From: Tetraselmis striata
Lineage: Eukaryota > Chlorophyta > Chlorodendrophyceae > Chlorodendrales > Chlorodendraceae
Reading direction: 5' to 3'
Length of the DNA: 64,000 nt
NCBI GenBank assembly: GCA_006384855.1
Contig: VCJN01001278.1
Location: 20,300 to 84,299 of the forward strand
This document shows, in pieces, positions 1-10,639 of this stretch. The translations under genes were made by a program, and so were the position numbers. Position 1 is the first letter of the stretch. The number at the start of each line of letters is the position of its first letter. Under the pieces are notes generated by a model, which saw nothing but the letters and a program-made list of their open reading frames with translations, was not told where the DNA came from and searched no databases.

Positions 1-573
1 CATCGATCTGCATATCCAGTGGCTGCCACGCGAGCATGCCCTCATGCAATGCGCAGACGACGATTCCAAAGAGGAGGATCCATTGCAATGGGCACTCAGC
101 CCATGGCACACCGAGCTCATCAAGTAACGTTGGGTCGTAGCGAATCTCGCATTCCAGCAAAAAACGAATTATGGACGTGTTCGCGGATGATAGCATTTTT
201 CTCATGAAGCAGGAAACGCCCCACCTCATCCGCGATGAGAGAATATCACCGCCAAGTCGGAGCATTTTTTGACTCGTACTCTGCTTCGGCACATCAGGCA
301 TCGACGGGTGCACACATGCATGGTTCACATCAGCGGTTCCCAAGCCGCTTATTTGATGGGTTAAACGGCCCGTTCACCCATATGACACGCCTTCTCCAAA
401 AAATAATTGACGAATGCACCGAGGCGGTGCTTATCATCCCGGACTGGGTCGCGGGATGGCGGGCAATGCTCAGCGCCCTCCCATTCCGCGACGCATTCAC
501 GCTGCCAAAGCAGGATGCCTTGGGCACACCCCATCAGATGCTATTCAAGCCAGGCTCATGGGTTCCACGCTAG
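1..573 (+). pseudogene. DIRS-like retroelement, RNase H end (copy 1, open at left edge)
   Basis: This is the C-terminal end of a reverse transcriptase/RNase H polyprotein. The first codons read a WLPREHALMQ-ADDDSKEEDP block, matching the 'wiPRe-N--AD-lSk--D' signature at the end of DIRS-type RNase H. Further on come DVFADD, GIDG-THAWFTSAVPKP, NGPFTHMTRLLQKI, and a closing VLIIPDWVAGW motif typical of the tail of these proteins, with a TAG stop at 571-573. The reading frame is broken: TAA at about 125, a frameshift near 190, TGA before WV at about 357, and an A-run indel near 362. A homologous copy lies at 15.55-16.29 kb on the other strand. The family call is fairly secure; the copy is dead. 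Confidence 0.7.
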
Positions 574-684
574 GCGCGCGAGGCAGGATTGAAGTTCCAA
601 CCAAATTATAAAATTATTGCAATGTTGATCATTTGGGACAAAGCAATTGGATAACGATATATATGGCGCAACGTGCTCTAAGCA

Positions 685-2450
685 TCACGGGGCTAGATCT
701 AGCGACGCAAACGCGGCGAAGAACTCATCCTCGTTATCATAATTAGCCTCATCGTCCGAACCCAAATCCATTTCCACCAGCCGGTTTTGATGGCGGGCAG
801 GGTACACATAGCCCAATAGTGCTCGGAAAAAATGGCGATGACGCCCATGGGAGGCATGTGTAACACTTCCCCCCTCCACCACATTGTCATCATACCATGC
901 TGCAAACGGCCGCGCTTCACGCCGTGCAAAATGTGGCCTTTACAAAAATCAGCGGCCCGCAAGTGCCTCTTCAACCGGAAGTTCATCGCGCGGCACTGCT
1001 CATGCCATGGGCCCGAGATCCAACATGGCGTCTAGCTGCAAGCGGATGGAATAGAACGTTGACCAAGGGTCATCCGGCGTCAGCCATGGCGGTCGCATAC
1101 CGGTCCAAACGACGGAGTAAGCAGAACGACTCCCTGCCCGGGGATATAGCAGCTCTAGCTCCATGCCGCCGCTATGGGTGGCCAACTTTTCCTTGGTGCC
1201 GTAGCAGGGCTCCGCGAAAACACGGTCCTCGGCGTTCGAACGACCTGCAACAATCGCATCCCATGCTGGTAATAGATCCACACCACGCATCATGAAATCT
1301 GTCAGCTCCATGGTGCCAGCCTCGAAGCCACGCGGGCGGCGGTCTCCCACAAATACAACACGATGCACACGTCCCGATGCAATGTGCAATAGTCGCCATG
1401 TCAGTGGCGGCCCGCGAGATCAACCCATCCTTGAATTGCGCAATCCAGGGTTGTGTAATCCAACGGCACGGCCCCGCTCTCCACGTTTTCCAACTCAACC
1501 AAGTCACGCTTATAAACACTCATGTACTTGACAACGCTCACGGCATACACATGATTGGCGTGCCTGGCCACCCCCAGCTCACGCAGGGCGGTCGCCAACC
1601 GTGACACAGCATGCCGCAGACATCCCGGGGAAGCCGGTCGGCTCCCGTCGCGCATCGTCTTGCGCCCATGATGATGGCGATGTCATTATTCATTGAAGAA
1701 TACTAGCACATCCCACTCGGTACAGGTATGAGAGGTAGAAGTCAACGGCGGCGGCATGGTGCTCGCCCATGTCTCGAACTCGCAGAATCCCGCGACGACG
1801 CTATGTGGTCACAATGCTTCTCACACCGAGACGCCACCCATGCAGCGGAAGCCGGAGCAGTAGCCGAGCGAATGGCGTAAAATTGCACGGAAGCATGGGC
1901 AGCCGCCGCCAAAGAGAGCGGAGAGCCGCCGCTCACGCCGCCTCCCCAATCACGCATCGCTCGCAGTGAATGCGCCCATTCTTGACCGCCTTGGTAAGGC
2001 GATGATAAGCATACGCCAGTCAGCCTGGGCCATGACACCCAGTCAGCCTTACGCAAGGGAACAATAATAAAGCCCCCCCCCCCCCCCCCCCGCACGTCCG
2101 TATATACATTTCCGGCAAGTCAGTATATACATTTCCGGCACCATGCAAGACATGCGACTGGGAATATAATGGATCTATTGCAATCAACACCAAGGCCAAA
2201 ATACACACCAAGAGGACTAAAAGCCCAATGAGGGGCATGATTGAGAATAAGATCAATGACTGTGCATTTCAGCAAAAAAACACCCGCAGCAAAAAAATGG
2301 CTAGATAATACACCATGCCCGTTGGGCTCTAGCAGTGGCATGCTAGGCGGACGAGAGGCAGAAGTTGAGCGTAGGGTATGATAACCCGAGGTAGGGTACC
2401 GCACCACCCCAACTAAGTCGGGAGACAAAAAACATATCAAGCTCGGCATT
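685..2450 (-). pseudogene. Tyrosine recombinase of DIRS-like element (copy 1)
   Basis: This reads leftward, towards the RNase H end, leaving about 110 bp between the two stop codons. From its start it shows REFETWAS-like and FNE--HRHHHGRKTMRDG core-binding segments, then LRHAVSRLATALRELG, then RDVCIVLYLWETAARG (the first catalytic Arg region), MELTDFMMRGVDLLPA, and a GHILHGVKRGRLQH block resembling the HxxR box. It ends FASLDLAP. Stops and frameshifts are many: Tyr-Trp of the 5.6-kb copy is TAA-TGA here. The N-terminal third holds a 19-base C run (2073-2091) that the 5.2-kb copy lacks. The strand arrangement resembles Volvox kangaroo as I remember it. Recombinase identity rests on motif order and homology among three copies. 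Confidence 0.62.
2073..2091. repeat. Poly-C run, 19 bases
   Basis: It sits inside the recombinase pseudogene. The corresponding place in the copy at about 5.19 kb has only a short G-rich stretch, so the run expanded after the copies separated. Confidence 0.9.
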
Positions 2451-2459
2451 TAAACAATG

Positions 2460-3290
2460 AATGCAGACTCCACAAAAACAAAGACGGGAAACTTGCAGGG
2501 AACACCGACGGATGTCTATCGATCAAAGTACGGGAATCTTGATCATTTGAATGTGGATAAATCAGGGCCGCCAAGGCACTTGCCAGCAGTATCGGAGACA
2601 AACTGCATTTATAGAGGAATTATGGAAATCTCCAGGTTTGGCAAAAAAGGATTGCACGGGGCTGTCTAGACGTTGGCTCCATCAAGAGAAAATTGTCCGG
2701 AACAACATCCGCACATACCTTGTCACCGGACTGCGGAGGGCGCCAAATCGGAAATTCAACCATTTCCGATTTGCCAAAGATGCGAATCTCTTACATTTTT
2801 GGTGTGTGTAGGCCCACGGGGCGTGATGTCCGCACTGAAAAGGATAGCATAGCGGGGTGGGTTGGTTGCGCTAGCTGGTCAGCTGGCGCAACGGCAGAAG
2901 GTGGACTCTCCTTGTGGTGCGGGTGCGTCATGTAGCAGGGCTGTCGCATGCTGTCGCTAGCGCCGCATGACATCGGGAAGTCCAAGCGGTACGCGTACTG
3001 CGAGTACATGTATTGGTAGCTACCATTCAAACTAGAATCTTAACGTTACCAATACCGGTGACAGAATAGCCCGGTGTAATCAAACCTCTATATTACCAAT
3101 ATGACCGTTTAATCCATTTACCCGAGGCTGCGGAGGCTGCGGGATCTTATCGTGAGTGTTCTGGGAGTCATAGGAACCGGAAAGGAAAAAGCATGGGGCG
3201 TGCCGAAAGGGGGTAGTTACGCTCAGCTTACAGAAGGGACCGCCGCATGGCGGGAACAAGGATCGCAAAGTACAATGACCCCGACATCCT
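2460..3290. other. No supported gene
   Basis: Short open frames exist on both strands but none carries a motif, a convincing splice pattern or similarity to another part of the window. Confidence 0.5.
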
Positions 3291-3295
3291 AAGGG

Positions 3296-4660
3296 ACTTA
3301 ATTCTTTATTACATCAGGGCTTTCACAAAGGCGCACTACAAACAGAACTAACAACAACTATGAACGGTTGCCAGCAAAAGAGAGACATAAGCCCGAAACC
3401 AAGGTCGAACAGGAGGCCATGGAGCCAAGAACCAAGGAGAAGCCAAGGGAACCACGAAGTCGCCAAGCTGCCAGGAACCAAGGGGACCGCCGCCCTGGGG
3501 TAGGCTATCAGCCGCAGCGAGGACGCTTGCAGCCAATGACCCGGGTCATAGTGACACATGCCGACGAGCGACGCGACGCAGGCGCAGGAGCACCATCACG
3601 TGCCGCGCGCGCGGCCGCGACCCCGCCAAGAACGTTGTCTGCGTGTGCCATGTTGATGAGCAAGGAGAAACGGCGGCGCCACGCAAACAAGAGCTGGCCG
3701 TTTTTTTGGCCAGTGTGTGTGTGTGGCTAGCTTTCGCGAGCTCCACCAAGAAAGCCTTACCGTGCGGGGCCAGCGAGCCAAACTCGGAAACGGCGAAAGG
3801 AACAAAGCGAAGCATGTCGGCGGCGTTTCGGACACCCTCGTCATACTTCTGGATTTTGTGGCGCTCTGCAGCCCGCAAAGCAGTCGTTGGAATCCGAGCT
3901 TGACACGCCGAGGATAGGGGCAATGGTGGTATCGACATACAACAACCGTGTTCCCGCGGATACCACCATACCCAAAAATCCCAACATCGGCCGGCCGTCC
4001 GTCGCTGCCCTCCGGAAGAGAAACAAGCACCGACGGGTCCGTGAGGATCTGGACACCCACGCCCAGCGCGGACTTCACGTCGTGGCAAACGTCGGAAAGG
4101 CCATGTGCCGCCCACTCGTGTGCGGCGTGATTAGAGTCGCCCCCAGAGCAACGTGCCACGTGATCAGCGTACGCGACCGCCCAAGTTGAAGGAGTGAAAT
4201 CCACGCCAGCATCCTCAAAACGGGCCAGCATACCTTGTACCGAGAAGGAGCAAAAAGCACAAGGGCATGGCTCGCCAAGGGAGAGGACATGAGCCGCCGG
4301 AAGGCCAAATGGGCGGCAAGCGGCAACGCGAAACATGGAATCGTAGTACTCAGGGGAACGCTCACGGACTTCACCAAGGCGACCCTCACTTGGAGGATCA
4401 GTCACCAGGAACGCTGTCGCAGCGCGTAAGAGGCGGCCTCGGAAGCGGATCTGTCAGGGCCGCTTGTAGACATACGCGCAGCAAGCTTTGCGAAGCGGAC
4501 CGTGTGAATGCGGTGGCTCAAGGTTTTATGTACTTTCCGCTTGGAGTGCAAGGGGAAGTCCGAGTAATGCGGGATAGCTTGGAGGTCGGCCGCCGAGCGC
4601 ATTGCAAGGGACTTCACATCGCATATGCTTTAGTTGGCTGCATAAGACTCGCCAAAGCCG
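3296..4660 (-). pseudogene. LINE-type retrotransposon ORF2, C-terminal part
   Basis: The reverse strand gives the region that follows the reverse transcriptase in many algal and plant LINEs. There is an Ala/Leu-rich polymerase tail (LAMRSAADLQAIPHY, then FLVTDPPSEGRLGEVRERS), a Cys/His cluster (ARCSGGDSNHAAHEW), a PADVGIFGYGG strand, and a KYDEGVRNAADM-FVPFAVSEFG segment matching the usual 'K-aKY----FVPf-vE-fG' ending. No catalytic polymerase motifs remain, so the copy is 5'-truncated, as is common for LINEs. At least two frameshifts split it (near 4395 and 3850). A TGTAA poly(A) signal on this strand (3309-3313) marks the 3' end. Confidence 0.6.
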
Positions 4661-4789
4661 TGGCATGATGATGTTTTAAATATGGAAATGGTGGGGGCTG
4701 ATGTCGATCGGGACTGTGGCGTTTTGGTACATGTAATTTACCCACACGTACATCTGCATGTACAAGATTGAGAAAAAAATCCGTCCAGC

Positions 4790-5880
4790 ACATTATCGTA
4801 GTGATCGATCCCTTGTTATTCCAGAAGGTAGTGTACCCCGTACGAGTACACGGGGGCTACCCGTAGCCGTACATATACTAATATAAATATATCACACGAG
4901 ATGACCGATATGTACTTTATTGAGATACATAGTATTTATAATACATACAGTTTATGTTGCAGTGTTCACAGTACATGGTGCAGTTTAGTTATCTGGCCTA
5001 ATCTCTGCTGCTGGGGATTGTTGCTGAAATACACATTGGGGGTTCCCATTTATGCCCCAACTGGGTTTTTAACCTTTTTGGTGTGTATTTATTCGGCATT
5101 GATGTTGTTTGCAGTCATCTGCCCTATATTCGGAGTCGCATGTCTTGCCTTGTGGCTAGGCTTGCCGAAATATACACGCACGGACGGGAGGGAACCACTG
5201 TTTTTTGTAGGGGCTGACTGATTGCCATGGCCGCTGTTTACCAATCCTCGCCGTAACACGACGGTCAAGACTGGACGAAGTCGCGGCGGGTGACGCAGCG
5301 CAACGCTTTCTTGGCGCCCCAGGGTGTGAGCGATTGGGAGCGCGGTGTTGGCGGCAGTTCTCCGCTTTCTATGGTGTTAGCTGCCCATGCTTCCGTGCAT
5401 CAATATGCCCTTTGCTCGGCTGCGGCTTTGGATTCCGCCGCGCTGGTGGCTTCGCGGTGCGAGAGGCATGTGACCACTCAGCGTTGTCGCGGGAATCTGC
5501 GCGAGTTTGAGACTTGGGCGAGCACCGTGCCGCAGCCGTTGACTCCTACCCTGGAAACATGTACCGAGTGGGGCTGCTAATATACTTTAACGAGTATTGG
5601 CATCGACATCATCATGGGCGCAAGACGACGATGCGTGACGAAGCCGACCTGATATGCGTCCCCTGGATATCTGCGGCATGCCTTGTCGCAACAAACGACA
5701 AACCTGCGTGAATTGGGGGTGCCCAAACACGCCAATCATGTGTATGATGTGAGCATGTTCAAGTACATGAGTGGTTATATGCTTGACCTGATTGAGCTGG
5801 GATAAGTGGAGAGTGGAGCCGTGCCGTTGGACTACGCGAATTTGGCGGAGCTGGTCCAATTTACGGACGGAACAGTAAGT
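4790..5880 (+). pseudogene. Tyrosine recombinase of DIRS-like element, N-terminal half (copy 2)
   Basis: It is collinear with 1.4-2.3 kb read on the reverse strand. Shared blocks include a hydrophobic stretch near 5050-5150, DWERGVGGSSPLS, AAHASVHQYALCSA, ASRCERH, REFETWASTVPQPLTPT, TCTEW and YFNEYWHRHHHGRK. Here Tyr-Trp is intact where copy 1 has two stops. Frame changes occur at about 5575 and 5650. The catalytic half is absent; the copy stops near 5880. Confidence 0.55.
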
Positions 5881-6149
5881 CAATTAACTTTATAGGTCGG
5901 TCATTTTTTCTCAAGCTAATGTGTTTAGGAACCAAGGTGACAAAAGATGGCGAAATGTGCTCTCAAAGTGCCAAATCAAGACGCCAACCACCTTATCTAC
6001 AGTGACTCTAGTGGGGCTCGGCTGAAGTTGGAAATTCGCACGACGAAATGGTGTCATTTACAACTACGGGGCAAGATGGGAGGGGCGGTAATTCAAGTAA
6101 TTTTCAGTCTACTCCAACGTGTCCATTGTCGTGAGGGTGCCGACGCCAC

Positions 6150-6246
6150 GGCCGAGACTGCTGTCAGAGGGGACTCCTGTTGCGCGGCAGGGCACTCTGC
6201 AGCACGGCGTTGCACATACAGCGCCGCCGTGCTGCAAGAAACATGA
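6150..6246 (+). repeat. Isolated copy of the 121-bp satellite unit
   Basis: It matches most of one unit of the tandem array at 8717-9432, including the GCGGCAGGGCACTCTGCAGC core and the CTGCAAGAAACAT end. It lies on the other side of the hAT insertion. Confidence 0.8.
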
Positions 6247-6267
6247 TAACCATCGAACTACGGGCAC

Positions 6268-6301
6268 TGTACACGTGTACAATTAACTGTACAGGTGTAC
6301 A
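6268..6301. repeat. Palindrome TGTACACGTGTACA and near copy
   Basis: A perfect 14-bp palindrome at 6268-6281 is followed 6 bp later by a one-base variant (6288-6301). The same core recurs at 6818-6830 and, perfect again, at 8666-8679 just before the satellite array. It contains CACGTG (E-box). A role as transposon end or protein-binding site is open. Confidence 0.6.
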
Positions 6302-6891
6302 GTAATTTATAATTCTAAGCACATGCTGCTGGGTTTTCGTCCCTTCGATCAGCCAGCCTGGCATATGACTGCTAACGCCAGTTTCCGTCGCTGGTTAGAA
6401 GTTGGCGGCGAGATAAACGGTGGCGGGGCGGCGGCACTTGCATCATTACTCGCGCAAATTCCCAAGCGACACGCGCCATGTCGCTCGAGACTGGGACATC
6501 TTTCCAAGTGGCGTTCGACGCTCTCCTCTGTTGTTGTCAAGTCATATATGGCGCAGGGCGCACCCAGAGGGGGCTACTGAGGCAGTTGTGCTGACTGGGG
6601 TCGTGACTAGGCGCAATGGCGCCTAGACGACTGTAGATTTTCACATCCTCCACAAATTGCCGGGGCTCACGGGCCGATACACGGATTCGAGTCGAATGGT
6701 CTTTTAATGTGATCTTTACCTCAAAACTCGCCCACCAAACCACCTTGTACCTTCTGTGACATGCTCAGACCGTGTTGAGTGGGTGGTTCGACCGTCGAGA
6801 AAATATCGGCGGGCAACTGTACACGTGTACGATTGACGATCCCTCATGGGCCGACCGCGAGATGCGTCCCACCGACCCTGTGCCGCCACAG

Positions 6892-8389
6892 GTACCTTCC
6901 AGGGTTGGGCTGCAGTATCGAGTGCACTGCAGACTGCAGAAACTGCAGCCTCCAGTTAGCCTACTGCACTGCAGCCTGCAGTACTTCCCGAAAAGGGACT
7001 GCAGTGCAGTAACCCAAACAGCCCCAAATATCACTGGATAGCGTTTGGATGGCGCCCGCCAATGATAACAAGCCATATGGCGACAGTTCCGGCGGTCCGA
7101 GCGCCGCGGATAGCACCGTGCTCGCTTGTACAGTACCATCACACGTCGCCGCATCGGGGCACATACCAGTAGACCACACACACCAGCCGAACCTATCCTC
7201 ACTTTACGCTCACCGTGCTCATCCTCCTCTCGTCACTCTTCGTCAATTACATGGAGGGATACCAGTCTGCCGCGGAGCAAGGCGCAGCAGCGATGGCGGA
7301 CGAGGCGATGGCAGCGGACAGCACCGGCGCCGCAGCGGCCAGCACTGCAGCCAACAGGTCAGCACGAGTGGCACAGACACAACTTGGGATGCAAGCCGAC
7401 GATATTCTCATCGACAACGACGAAGATGACCCACTCTTAGGCCTGAACCCCAATGCCCCCTCCCCCCCCCCTGTCTATCCTCAGCAAAGCTGCCGCCGGC
7501 TGCTGGGGCGGCACCCAGCGCGAGAACAACCGTGCCGTCTGGTCTTTTTTCGTGCCGCATGACACTAGCCTACCGCCCGACGAGAGTAGGAAGTCGAACG
7601 TCCTGTGTTGTTGGCTGTGCCACTAAGCCGACACGGGCGGCCTACACGGTTCACTGCCCCACGAGGGCCCCCACGCCTTGTCACCATGCACTTAAGAAAT
7701 AGAATGAACCTGGATAACATGGGTGCCTGCGTCTTTATTCAGAAGAATCTGGATTTGGATGCCAAGGTCAGGGAGCTACTGGCGTCGTACTACGGGGGGG
7801 CTGCTTTCAGCGCCGTGGCGGCGGATCTACTGAAGCCATGCGGGGAGGATTGGCTGGCCAGCCATGTCCTTGAGGGCGAGGGCGAGGGGGAGGCCAGCCG
7901 CATTCAATGGGAAGCGGTGGAGTCCATGCTGGAGCAGTATGAGGAGGCAGCGCCAGCGGATGAGGAGGCGGGGGATTAGAGAGTTTTTATGCCATCATGC
8001 TTTTTTACGCATGTTTCACTATGCATGCGTGGGGACAGCATCATCGTTGGACACACAGAAATGTACACACAGTAGGCTTTTCCCCTCTGTAGGCAATTTA
8101 ATGATGTCTTACAACTTCCACCACGATTGCTGCCCCTCTGCATCCGCCATGGCAGCCCCTTTGCCCTTCACTGTCCCGCCCTTCCCTTCCCTGAAAGCAG
8201 CAAATGCAGTGCTACTGCAGCCTGCACTGCAGCATGCACTGCAGCCTGCAGTACTGCAGCCCGTTGACTGCAGCCTTAACTGCAGGCTGCACTGCAGGCT
8301 GCAGTACTGCAGCCTGCACTGCAGCCTACTGCACTGCACTGCAGCCTGCAGTATTCAAAAGTGGACTGCAGCCCAACCCGGGTACCTTC
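6892..8389 (+). mobile_element. Internally deleted hAT DNA transposon with 8-bp target-site duplication
   Basis: The element proper spans 6900-8381 (1482 bp). It starts CAGGGTTGGGCTGCAGT (6900-6916) and ends with the reverse complement of CCGGGTTGGGCTGCAGT (8365-8381), a 17-bp inverted repeat with one mismatch. Both sides carry the direct repeat GTACCTTC (6892-6899 and 8382-8389), the 8-bp duplication expected for hAT. Subterminal zones (6910-7010 and 8203-8370) are packed with CTGCAG-centred motifs such as GCACTGCAGCCTGCAGTACT, likely transposase-binding repeats. The interior encodes only the two ends of a hAT transposase. The sharp duplication suggests a fairly recent insertion. Confidence 0.88.
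7251..7979 (+). pseudogene. hAT transposase remnant: BED-type finger plus C-terminal dimerisation end
   Basis: From ATG 7251 the frame gives an Ala-rich acidic N-terminus (MEGYQSAAEQG). A 10-base C run at 7462-7471 marks a frameshift. The next frame reads RAVWSFFVPHD and CCWLC, the start of a BED zinc finger, then a TAA. The third segment (from about 7686) reads TMHLRNRMNLDNMGACVFIQKNLDLD, close to the hAT C-terminal motif 'lspe-ve-lvFl--N', and ends in an acidic tail at TAG 7977. The large RNase H-like catalytic core expected between them is missing. It cannot make an active transposase; if spliced or shifted, a short DNA-binding and dimerising peptide is conceivable. Confidence 0.6.
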
Positions 8390-8716
8390 CCCAGCACCCA
8401 AACGACTCGTAAAATAGAGCTGACGCCCATAGCTCGCCTATTGCGCGCCCCACAACAAATACCCCAGAATAGGTGCTGATCTCGACAGGCATGCCGCGGT
8501 TGGCCCGTCTTGCGCTCGCGCGGGTGCCTGGCAGGGTGCCGAGAACAGTACGGGAATCACACCAGGTCGAGACCGGTGGGTGGTCAGTACGCGGTTTGAG
8601 TTACGATGAAAAACTCGGACGTTTGGGCGCTGTTCGACGGGGTCAACGAGTTGAGTCTAAATCACTGTACACGTGTACAGTTGCCACCCGATGTACGATA
8701 GCATAAAACAGATACA

Positions 8717-9432
8717 CAATACCGGCTGCAGCGCGGCAATGGCGGCAGCAGTCAGAGGGGACTGCTGCTGCGCGGCAGGGCACTCTGCAGCACGGCGTTG
8801 CACATACAGCGCCGCCGTGCTGCAAGAAACATCAATTCAATACCGGCTGCAGCGCGGCAATGCCGGCAGCAGTAAGAGGGGACTGCTGCTGCGCGGCAGG
8901 GCACTCTGCAGCACGGCGTTGCACATACAACGCCGCCGTGCGGCAAGAAACATAATAAAACAGATATACAATACCGGCTATAGCGCGGCAATGCCGGCAG
9001 CAGTCAGAGGGGACTGCTGCTGCGCGGCTGGGCACTCTGCAGCACGGCGTTGCACATACAGCGCTGCCGTGCTACAAGACACATAAATACAATACCGGCT
9101 GCAGCGCGGCAATGCCGGCAGCAGTCAGAGGGGACTGCTGCTGCGCGGCAGGGCACTCTGCAGCACGGCGTTGCACATACAGCGCTGCCGTGCTGCAAGA
9201 AACATAAATACAATACCGGCTGCACCGCGGCAATGCCGGCAGCGGTAAGAGGGGACTGCTGCTGCGCGGCAGGGCACTCTGCAGCACGGCGTTGCACATA
9301 CAGCGCCGCCGTGCGGCAAGAAACATAATAAAACATATACACAATACCGGCTATAGCGCGGCAATGCCGGCAGCAGTAAGAGGGGACTGCTGCTGCGCGG
9401 CAGGGCACTCTTCAGCACGGCGTTGCACTTAC
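8717..9432. repeat. Tandem satellite, six units of 121 or 131 bp
   Basis: Units begin AATACCGGCTGCAGCGCGGC at about 8717, 8838, 8969, 9090, 9211 and 9342. Units 3 and 6 share a 10-bp insertion before them and a CTATAG variant, giving a three-unit higher-order repeat of about 373 bp. Open frames on both strands here arise only because the unit lacks stops. A single unit lies at 6150-6246. Confidence 0.9.
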
Positions 9433-9573
9433 AGCTTTACACTTTAAACCACATCCAAAACCGCAGAGTCCGATCCGATATCACCAGCTACTACAGCACA
9501 GCTGGCGAGGCGGGCGATCGTTTCCCTCTCGAAAAAGCCCGAGCAATAATAATAGTACTTAGGCCTTAACCTT

Positions 9574-10089
9574 TCATGCGTCGACGCGCTCGCCCACCGC
9601 CTTGGCTGTTGGAGCATCCACCTCCGGCGCTGGTTCCTCGGGGTTGCCCTCTGCCTCCTGTCCGTAGCAAAGTGCGGGCGTGCAAATCGGCGAGGTGAAT
9701 TAGGGGCGACGGGATGTGTGGCGGGGGCCGCGGCCCGCAGCGCGAGGCGCCGCGAGGAGAGGAACATGGGATCGCCGCCCCGACGCGAGATTATATAATG
9801 GGCCCCGAAACTCGCGTTTATATACATATCCGCCGCGCGGGCGGCGGGCGTGACAGGCGGGCTAGCGTAACGAGCCGTGGAGGTCGCGGACGTGCCCTAA
9901 CGTCAGCAAGGCAGTGGTGCGGCGCGTGGTTTTAGGGTTGGCGCGCGGGTAGGGGATGGGGGACGGGGGGGGGGGGGGGGGCACCTCAACAACGGATGCC
10001 GCTAGAGCAGCGAGGTTTGCGGTCTTGCCCTCCATGTCTTTGGCGACGCCTGCAGTCCTGCGTCGGAAAGTTTGCTTGGTTCTTGCCAT
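9574..10089 (-). CDS. ORF with a histone H3-like N-terminal tail
   Basis: The reverse-strand ATG at 10089-10087 opens MARTKQTFRRRTAGVAKD. The first seven residues equal canonical histone H3 and 10 of the first 15 after Met match it, including Lys4, Arg2, Thr3, Gln5, Thr6, Arg8 and Thr11; Lys9 and Ser10 are both Arg. There is no histone fold: a 17-base C run (9965-9981 on +) gives poly-Pro, and this frame stops at TAG 9862-9864. An acidic final exon is likely at 9574-9657 (after a CAG acceptor; EAEGNPEEPAPEVDAP, ending at TGA). It lies divergent to the transposon gene at 10640, so it may be a second transposon protein. Function unknown; the tail match is seen directly, mimicry is inference. 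Confidence 0.5.
9965..9981. repeat. Poly-G run, 17 bases
   Basis: It encodes a proline run on the reverse strand within the H3-tail-like ORF. Confidence 0.9.
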
Positions 10090-10302
10090 TCACGGCAACG
10101 CCGCGGGCACGGTGTCGTGGAGGTGTCGGTGTCGGGGTGGTGGAGGGGGGAGGGGTGACTGTGCACGTCACGTGATGTTGCGCCTGTATGCGCGTGGCAT
10201 AGCGGCTCGGTGGCGGCGCTCGCATAGTGGGAGGCATTATTCTCAGTACTTTATGCTCCTCCGTCCCTTGACCAAACATGTAACCGAGGTCAACCTGCCT
10301 AC

Positions 10303-10480
10303 TTTAATCCTGAGCAGGCCGCGCGTTGTCTGCCCAGCCGCGAATTGCGGTCAACCTAAATATATTTTACCTTGACCAGGCCGCGCGTTGCCTGCCGCGA
10401 GTTGCCTGCCCGGCCGCGAATTGCGGTCAACCTAAATATATTTTACCTTGACCAGGCCGCGCTGCCCGGCCTTGAAAAGC
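10303..10480. repeat. Tandem repeat, unit about 76 bp
   Basis: Two and a half units share GCGGTCAACCTAAATATATT and GACCAGGCCGCG. They fill the space between the divergent ORFs at 10089 (-) and 10640 (+), where a shared promoter or transposon subterminal region would sit. Confidence 0.75.
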
Positions 10481-10639
10481 GGTCAACCAGTCTATCCTTG
10501 AGTACGCCACCTGTATGCGCGGCCTGGTCAAACTAAAGATATTATCAAGCACCGCTTGACCGGGCTGCGCATGCATGTCTCCTCGACCACAAAATACCTC
10601 ACCCCCCCCCCCCACTACGCATTGGACTCTGATAATAGT

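Noticed and set aside
5947-6246. A 99-codon frame starting MAKCALKV
   Set aside because: It runs into the satellite unit at 6150 and has no motif or splice context.
8673-9418. Cys/Ala-rich open frames of 60-137 codons over the 121-bp satellite
   Set aside because: The same peptide recurs in several frames of each strand because the repeat unit lacks stops.
8717-9432. CRISPR-like array
   Set aside because: Units are contiguous with no unique spacers, and the sequence is eukaryotic.
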